Part shown: positions 59,525-64,000 of the stretch, piece by piece | How positions within the stretch are numbered: position 1 is the first letter of the stretch | How the letters are laid out: each line of letters starts with the position of its first letter | The notes under the pieces: generated by a model | Told to the model about the DNA's origin: nothing | The model's database searches: none | What the model saw: the letters and a program-made list of their open reading frames with translations, nothing else | Position numbers and translations under genes: made by a program | NCBI RefSeq assembly: GCF_012641275.1 | Contig: NZ_JABAIA010000002.1 | Location: 1,674,001 to 1,738,000, forward strand | Reading direction: 5' to 3' | Source of the DNA: Chitinophaga varians | GTDB lineage: Bacteria > Bacteroidota > Bacteroidia > Chitinophagales > Chitinophagaceae | Length of the DNA: 64,000 nt

Positions 59525-59559
59525 CAACAACCCGCTGCAGGCCAGCGGGTTGTTGATTT
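59525..59559 (+). terminator. Terminator of the YhbS-like gene
   Basis: CAACAACCCGCTG and CAGCGGGTTGTTG form a 13-bp perfect stem around CAGGC, followed by ATTTT. Confidence 0.85.
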
Positions 59560-59627
59560 TAGGGATGTATGCTGTACCTTTAGCAGTAATTGGTCGGTTC
59601 TATACTACTGCCAACAAATAACACCCG

Positions 59628-60140
59628 ATGACCATGCATACACTGTACAAAAGCAACAGTATTATTGTCCGCGAATTTTTACCGGAAGACCTGGACCTGT
59701 TCCTGACCCTGTTGGAAGACCCGGAAGTGACACGTTACCTGCCTGCCGTTACGCCGGAACGCTATAAACAACTGTTTGCCACGGCGCTGGAAGACTACAG
59801 CAAAGGCTTGTTCAGCCGCTGGGGCATCTGGGACGCGGTGACCAACGATTTTATCGGCACCTGCCTGGCACGGCCTTTTGTGGAAGTGCCTGGCCAGCTG
59901 GAGATTGGCTATACGCTGGCGAAAGCATACTGGGGCAAAGGTATCGCCACCGCGGTAAGCAGGGCGCTGGTGGAATATTGTTTTACGCATACTTCCGTTC
60001 GGGATGTGGTAGCACTGACACACCTGGAGAATATCGGTTCACAGAAAGTGTTGATAAAAGCCGGCTTTAGCAGGGCGCCGCATAATATTGTGCGTGACCA
60101 GAAAGAAGCGGCTTATTTTGTGTTGCGCCGGCCGGAATAA
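59628..60140 (+). CDS. GNAT N-acetyltransferase, RimJ/RimL-like
   Basis: This 170-residue GNAT starts TMHTLYKSNSIIVREFLPED, with PEVTRYLPAVTPERY, LEIGYTLAKAYWGKGIATAV (acetyl-CoA loop) and LTHLENIGSQKVLIKAGFSR, as in RimJ/RimL-type enzymes that acetylate protein N-termini or small amines. Its substrate is unknown. Confidence 0.85.
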   Translation: MTMHTLYKSNSIIVREFLPEDLDLFLTLLEDPEVTRYLPAVTPERYKQLFATALEDYSKGLFSRWGIWDAVTNDFIGTCLARPFVEVPGQLEIGYTLAKAYWGKGIATAVSRALVEYCFTHTSVRDVVALTHLENIGSQKVLIKAGFSRAPHNIVRDQKEAAYFVLRRPE

Positions 60141-60176
60141 AAAAAACGGCGGAACAGATAGTCCCGCCGCAGGTAT

Positions 60177-61100
60177 TTATTGTAGCATGTCCCGTAAAAA
60201 CAGCGCTGCTTCCCGCTGCGCTTCCCGCGCTTCCGGCAACAATGCCGGCATGAGGAAGAAAGGATGTATCGTGCCCGGATACAGTGAATAACGGACAACA
60301 ACACCATCTTCCCGGTACCGACCGGCCAGTTGCCGGCCGTCATCGCGCAGCGGGTCACATTCCGCTGCGATGATCAGCGCCGGGGGCAGTCCCCTGAAAT
60401 CATTACGGACCACAGCGGCCAGTGGATGACGTGCATTCTCTTCCTGGCCCGTATATGCCTGCCAGCACTGCTGCATTGTTTGACGGGTGAGGTGATAACC
60501 TTCTGCATACGTGTTATACGAGCCGGTATCAAATCGGGCTTCCACAGGAGGATAGACAAGCAGTTGTGCTGCAAGGCCAATACCCGCGTCCCTGGCACGC
60601 AGCAGGGTGGCGATAGCGATATTGCCACCGGAGCTGTCACCGCCAATGGCTATACGCTGCGCGTCGATGTCCAGTGAGGCGGCATTGTCCATCAGCCATA
60701 ATAACGCATCGTAGCCGTCATCCAGCGCGGCGGGAAATACATGTTCGGGGGACAGCCGGTATTCCACTGAAACGACGATAGCGCCGGATTGTGCGGCCAG
60801 GTTACGGCACAACCAATCATGTGTGGCTACGCTGCCACGTACCCACCCGCCGCCATGGAAATAGAGCACTGCCGGCAGTATGCCCGGTCCGGGCCTGTAA
60901 ATAGCAACGCTCACATGAGTGTTGACCTGTTGTTGTAAAACCTGATAGAGTGGTGTTTTTTCCCCGCTCCATACCGGCATCGCATCCAGCGTTGCCTGCC
61001 GAAAAGCCTCCAGTGTTGCCGGTGTGGAAGAGTGGCGGCTATTTACACTTTCCAGATAAGCCTGTACATTTGCATTGACCTGCCTGTTGTACGTCTGCAT
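60177..61100 (-). CDS. Alpha/beta hydrolase, hormone-sensitive-lipase family esterase
   Basis: This 307-residue esterase starts at ATG 61098-61100. It has the HSL oxyanion motif HGGGWVRGS, nucleophile elbow GDSSGGNIA, an acid residue in ECDPLRDDGR, and the His in YPGTIHPFF. All catalytic residues are present. It is transcribed divergently from an HxlR regulator 107 nt away, which probably controls it. It is cytoplasmic and probably hydrolyses short-chain esters. Confidence 0.9.
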   Translation of the reverse strand: MQTYNRQVNANVQAYLESVNSRHSSTPATLEAFRQATLDAMPVWSGEKTPLYQVLQQQVNTHVSVAIYRPGPGILPAVLYFHGGGWVRGSVATHDWLCRNLAAQSGAIVVSVEYRLSPEHVFPAALDDGYDALLWLMDNAASLDIDAQRIAIGGDSSGGNIAIATLLRARDAGIGLAAQLLVYPPVEARFDTGSYNTYAEGYHLTRQTMQQCWQAYTGQEENARHPLAAVVRNDFRGLPPALIIAAECDPLRDDGRQLAGRYREDGVVVRYSLYPGTIHPFFLMPALLPEAREAQREAALFLRDMLQ

Positions 61101-61207
61101 AAAAAAATTTTTACGCAAAGTTGTCCCGGGCGCTAGTAATAATCGCTGTTATACTTTTAAGTGTGATACTTACTTTTAGGTGAGTATGGCTGTTAAAAAA
61201 TTCATAC

Positions 61208-61564
61208 ATGCCCGAATTTATTGTTGATAACAAAGTTTTTTATAACCCGGTGGAGTTTGCGCTCCATCATATTGGTGGTACCTGGAAGATACCGATACTG
61301 TGGAGGTTGCGGGAGAAAGTGCTGCGTTATGGGGAGTTGAAGAATGAAATTCCACATATCACGCATAAGATGCTGACCACTCAGCTGAGGGAGCTGGAAA
61401 CGCTGGGTATGATTGAACGGACTGTTTTCCCTGTGGCGCCCCCAAAGGTAGAGTACCGGCTCACTGACAAAGGAAAGGAGGCGCTGCCGGTCATCGGTAT
61501 GCTGATACAGTATGGCTATGACCTGATGGACAAAGCAGGGGTTGATTATCCCAAAAAGAAATAA
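61208..61564 (+). CDS. HxlR family winged-helix regulator
   Basis: This 118-residue regulator has the HxlR core: HIGGTWKIPILWRLREKVLR, ELKNEIPHITHKMLTTQLRE and VEYRLTDKGKEALPVIGML. It lacks the N-terminal cysteine used by redox-sensing members. It is divergent from the esterase gene and likely represses it. Confidence 0.9.
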   Translation: MPEFIVDNKVFYNPVEFALHHIGGTWKIPILWRLREKVLRYGELKNEIPHITHKMLTTQLRELETLGMIERTVFPVAPPKVEYRLTDKGKEALPVIGMLIQYGYDLMDKAGVDYPKKK

Positions 61565-61692
61565 CGGTCAGGGCGGCCTCTACGATAAGGGCTATACGAA
61601 ATGACGCGTATGCAAGGGGCTGCCTCGGCTGGCATGGATTTGGAAAATCATTTCATGAAGCGATGATCATTGTAAACCGTAAACTTTTTGTT

Positions 61693-61872
61693 ATGGACCA
61701 GGATAAAGAAAAAGATATTGATCAGCAATCCAATCCATCATTTACCAAAAAAGATTTATTGGGTAAACAAGAACAATCAGAACCGGCGGAAGCGGAAGAG
61801 CAATCTTCTGCTCAGGAAACGAACGAAACGGACGAAACGATTGAAAAGGAATCAGCAGAGGAAGAAGAATAA
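61693..61872 (+). CDS. Small acidic disordered protein
   Basis: A 59-residue very acidic, Glu/Gln/Ser-rich protein from ATG 61693 (MDQDKEKDIDQQSNPSF...). No fold is expected. It ends EKESAEEEE. It sits 24 nt before a small membrane protein gene, with which it may be co-transcribed. Confidence 0.5.
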   Translation: MDQDKEKDIDQQSNPSFTKKDLLGKQEQSEPAEAEEQSSAQETNETDETIEKESAEEEE

Positions 61873-61896
61873 GACATCCATTAAAAATGAAAGCAC

Positions 61897-62136
61897 ATGG
61901 AAAATTTATCGGCTGCAAATCGTGAAGAGGGCGAAGTAGCAAAGAAAATCGAGAATCAGACAGCGAAATTGCCATCTGATATCTTTTTATGGACGGCTGT
62001 TACAGCTATGGGGGTTTCTTCTTTTTTGCATTGTATGGGAAAGAAGCATGCCGGGCTATTTGTGGGGCAATGGGTAGCACCATTTCTGTTGTTTGGTATT
62101 TACAACAAAATCGTTAAAACCCAGGGACACGACTAA
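61897..62136 (+). CDS. Small membrane protein
   Basis: A 79-residue protein with two hydrophobic segments (FLWTAVTAMGVSSFLHCMG and FVGQWVAPFLLFGIYNKIV) and a charged N-terminus. It is probably an inner-membrane hairpin. No family recognised, though such proteins are common in Chitinophagaceae. Confidence 0.55.
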   Translation: MENLSAANREEGEVAKKIENQTAKLPSDIFLWTAVTAMGVSSFLHCMGKKHAGLFVGQWVAPFLLFGIYNKIVKTQGHD

Positions 62137-62181
62137 TAGATGGGGTAGGGTTGATGACCCTGTGACGATGGTGTTGTAATT

Positions 62182-62216
62182 GTCAGGGCCGTCTTTTAAA
62201 AGGCGGCCCTGTTTTA
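62182..62216. terminator. Bidirectional terminator
   Basis: CAGGGCCGTCTTTT pairs with AAAAGGCGGCCCTG with one mismatch, then TTTTA. It lies between the convergent small membrane protein gene and the WG/Sel1 gene. Confidence 0.75.
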
Positions 62217-62218
62217 TA

Positions 62219-64000
62219 TCATCCGGGGATGTCCAGTCCGGCATCGCGGGCCTGTTGTTCGTACTGGCGTGCCCGTGTTTCGTCTTTTACGTCTTCGTTG
62301 TAGAGATACATGCGGCGCAGTTCCAGGAGTGCATCGTCCATTCCCAACTCCACGGCTTTCATATAGTGGGAGAGTGCCTTACGGGCGTCTGTTTTTACAC
62401 CTTGTCCCAGTTCATAAAGCCGGGCCATATTGAAGGCGCAGTATTCGTCTTTGTTTTTAATGCCACTGCGATAGGCGTCTACTGCGTTTTTATAGTCTTC
62501 GGCCACTTCGAAGAGCGTACCTACGTAGTTATAACAATCAATACCTAACCTGCTCGCATATACGAAGTGTTTTAGCGCCTGCTGATCATCTTTCGGCACT
62601 TTAATACCTTCATAGTACAACATACCCAGGTTGTAATGTGCGTAGGGTACATGCTGTGACGCTGCTTGCTGGTATAGTTCCAGCGCTTTGCGAATGTCGG
62701 GAGAGGTGCCGGTGCCATACTGATAGCAGTTGCCGAGCCCGTTGGCAGCATGGGGTGAACCGGCCGCCACGCCACGGGCGTACCATTCAAATGCGGCTAT
62801 GTCATCGGTGTAACCTTCGATAGCCTCATAGATATAACCCAGGTCGCTCATCGCGTCTTTGCTGCCTTTATCGGCAGCCGCTTTAAACAAACGTACCGCC
62901 TCTTCGTATTGCTGTGCCTCGAGCGCCGCAGATCCTCTTTCATGCAACAGGTCTGCCGGAAGGTCGTCGCCGGCCAGCCGGGCAAGGGCATCCAGCATTT
63001 CTTCCGAATAACGGTAACGTGTATCTTCACCCAGTATGGCTGAAATATCGGCCGTTGTCAGCGAGGTTACCCCGCCGTCGTGATGGATGGAAAACGCGCC
63101 GTCAGCATTAACTGCAAGAGTGTCCCATTCATTGGTATCATGCCAGGTAAATTCCCGGGCAATCACATCATAGGCCGGTGGTATGATCACATCATGTTGG
63201 CTTACGAACAGCCCTGTTTTACCGTTTTGCGTAAGCAGACAGGCATATTCTCCGATGGATTCAATTTCTATGGGAGACAACGGGACCTGCCAGCCTTTAT
63301 TCAGGGAATAGATACCACTGTTCCTGCCCTGTCGTACCACGACGGTCCCACCCATTAGCACCTCCAGTTCATCATAGATGATCGGTAGCAATTCCTTTCC
63401 TTCCGGGCTAAAAAGACCACATTGTTTGCTGGGTTTGTAGCGGATGAAAAGAAGGAGGGAGTCGTCCTTGCAGGTACCGCCCCATTGTACTTCGTCGATG
63501 CTGTCATCGCCGATGCGGGTGAAGCCGGCTGTATAGTAGTGACTTTTATTGGTATCGGAATGGCGTGCGGAAATGATCTGTACCCCCGAGAAGTCTGACA
63601 GTTCAATGTCCTGCGCGAACACCATGGGCAGGAGCTGGTTGCCTGCGGCGTCAACGACGCCATAGCGCTCTTCCCTGCCCACGATATATAACAACGGTGT
63701 TTCAGAAAGGTAAAAGATATCATCGTAGCCGTTAGCCGGGAGAGCATTCCCCGGTACAACGATATACATCTGCGTACCTGATTTTACCAGGGCCTGACCG
63801 CTAACCACGTCGTACGCCTCATCATAGGCCAATCCGGAAACCAGTTGCCCCTGCCGGTTTACATAGCCCCATTTGCCTTCCCGGCTAACGATCGCGAAGT
63901 CTTCATTTTCCGGAAAGATAAATACTTCGTCGTATGCCGCAGGTATCACCACCTGACCGTCCACTTTCAGGCCGGTGAGCCCATTTTCAGTGAATGCTAT
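62219..64000 (-). CDS. WG-repeat and Sel1-repeat protein (partial, continues beyond window)
   Basis: A frame of 593 codons is open to the right window edge, so the N-terminus is missing. The visible N-terminal half has WG-type repeats (FAIVSREGKWGYVNRQGQLV, VIPAAYDEVFIFPENEDFAI, ERYGVVDAAGNQLLPMVFAQ). The C-terminal half carries about six Sel1 units (DAMSDLGYIYEAIEGYTDDI, HAANGLGNCYQYGTGTSPDI, ARLYELGQGVKTDARKALSH). The mix is typical of Bacteroidota WG proteins of unknown role that bind other proteins. Confidence 0.75.
   Translation of the reverse strand: MAFTENGLTGLKVDGQVVIPAAYDEVFIFPENEDFAIVSREGKWGYVNRQGQLVSGLAYDEAYDVVSGQALVKSGTQMYIVVPGNALPANGYDDIFYLSETPLLYIVGREERYGVVDAAGNQLLPMVFAQDIELSDFSGVQIISARHSDTNKSHYYTAGFTRIGDDSIDEVQWGGTCKDDSLLLFIRYKPSKQCGLFSPEGKELLPIIYDELEVLMGGTVVVRQGRNSGIYSLNKGWQVPLSPIEIESIGEYACLLTQNGKTGLFVSQHDVIIPPAYDVIAREFTWHDTNEWDTLAVNADGAFSIHHDGGVTSLTTADISAILGEDTRYRYSEEMLDALARLAGDDLPADLLHERGSAALEAQQYEEAVRLFKAAADKGSKDAMSDLGYIYEAIEGYTDDIAAFEWYARGVAAGSPHAANGLGNCYQYGTGTSPDIRKALELYQQAASQHVPYAHYNLGMLYYEGIKVPKDDQQALKHFVYASRLGIDCYNYVGTLFEVAEDYKNAVDAYRSGIKNKDEYCAFNMARLYELGQGVKTDARKALSHYMKAVELGMDDALLELRRMYLYNEDVKDETRARQYEQQARDAGLDIPG

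Noticed and set aside
1..64000. CRISPR array
   Set aside because: No regularly spaced direct repeats were seen anywhere in the window and no cas-like ORF is present.
1..64000. Insertion sequences or transposase genes
   Set aside because: No transposase ORF or paired terminal inverted repeats were recognised; the perfect hairpins at 13.8 kb do not flank a gene.

Overview
The window looks like a chromosomal segment of a Bacteroidota bacterium, most likely a Chitinophagaceae/Chitinophaga-type soil bacterium. Supporting signs are Bacteroidota-style promoters (TTTG-N19-TATCTTTG before the tRNA-Lys gene), a remnant of a type IX secretion sorting domain, DUF2586-type sheath and DUF4373/DUF4395/DUF4242-type proteins, many secreted and lipoprotein ORFs, a class I lanthipeptide-like leader of the type seen in this phylum, and weak Shine-Dalgarno sequences. 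Family assignments are by eye from the translated sequence; no database search was run.

Layout. 0-4.6 kb: housekeeping genes (outer-membrane barrel end, MiaE, BioF-like enzyme, penicillin-acylase-type hydrolase). 4.6-8.5 kb: a tRNA-Lys gene whose 3' end is followed by a visibly AT-rich island. The island holds a translationally coupled pair (unknown helical protein plus an ORC/CDC6- or STAND-like P-loop ATPase), a small accessory ORF, and several decayed copies of the tRNA 3' end. 8.6-12.9 kb: a copper module (tyrosinase with a C-terminal CXXC, a CPMCW membrane protein, a secreted monohaem protein). 12.9-15.1 kb: a gene graveyard with two strong hairpins, a truncated Ig-like/T9SS adhesin end and the last codons of a short-chain dehydrogenase. 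15.2-18.1 kb: a secreted TPR protein and an alginate-lyase-type lipoprotein.

18.7-38.3 kb is the centrepiece: a complete contractile phage-tail gene cluster with no capsid, portal, terminase or integrase gene. It holds an HTH regulator with an operator-like dyad, a DUF4373-like protein and DnaC-like ATPase (prophage relics), a tail-terminator-like gene, a holin-like protein, an amidase, sheath, tube, a tail chaperone with a probable -1 frameshift extension, tape measure, hub, spike, gp25-, J- and I-like baseplate proteins, a collar fibre, two fibres sharing an N-terminal docking domain, and a 795-residue protein ending in a GH16 glucanase domain with an intact E-I-D-I-E active site. I read it as a lysis-released tailocin whose receptor-binding set includes a polysaccharide-cleaving enzyme.

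38.3-64 kb is mostly ordinary chromosome: SnoaL- and DUF4242-like proteins; an HTH-pentapeptide-repeat protein in an operon with a DrrAB-like ABC exporter; peptidases; a desaturase; cold-shock and RRM RNA-binding proteins; a class V aminotransferase with a DUF4395 protein; a LytS kinase with a frameshifted LytTR regulator; leucine-rich-repeat and RidA proteins; a Crp-like regulator; an orphan lanthipeptide-like precursor; GNATs; YggS coupled to an AAA ATPase; an HxlR regulator divergent from an esterase; and a WG/Sel1 repeat protein running off the right edge.
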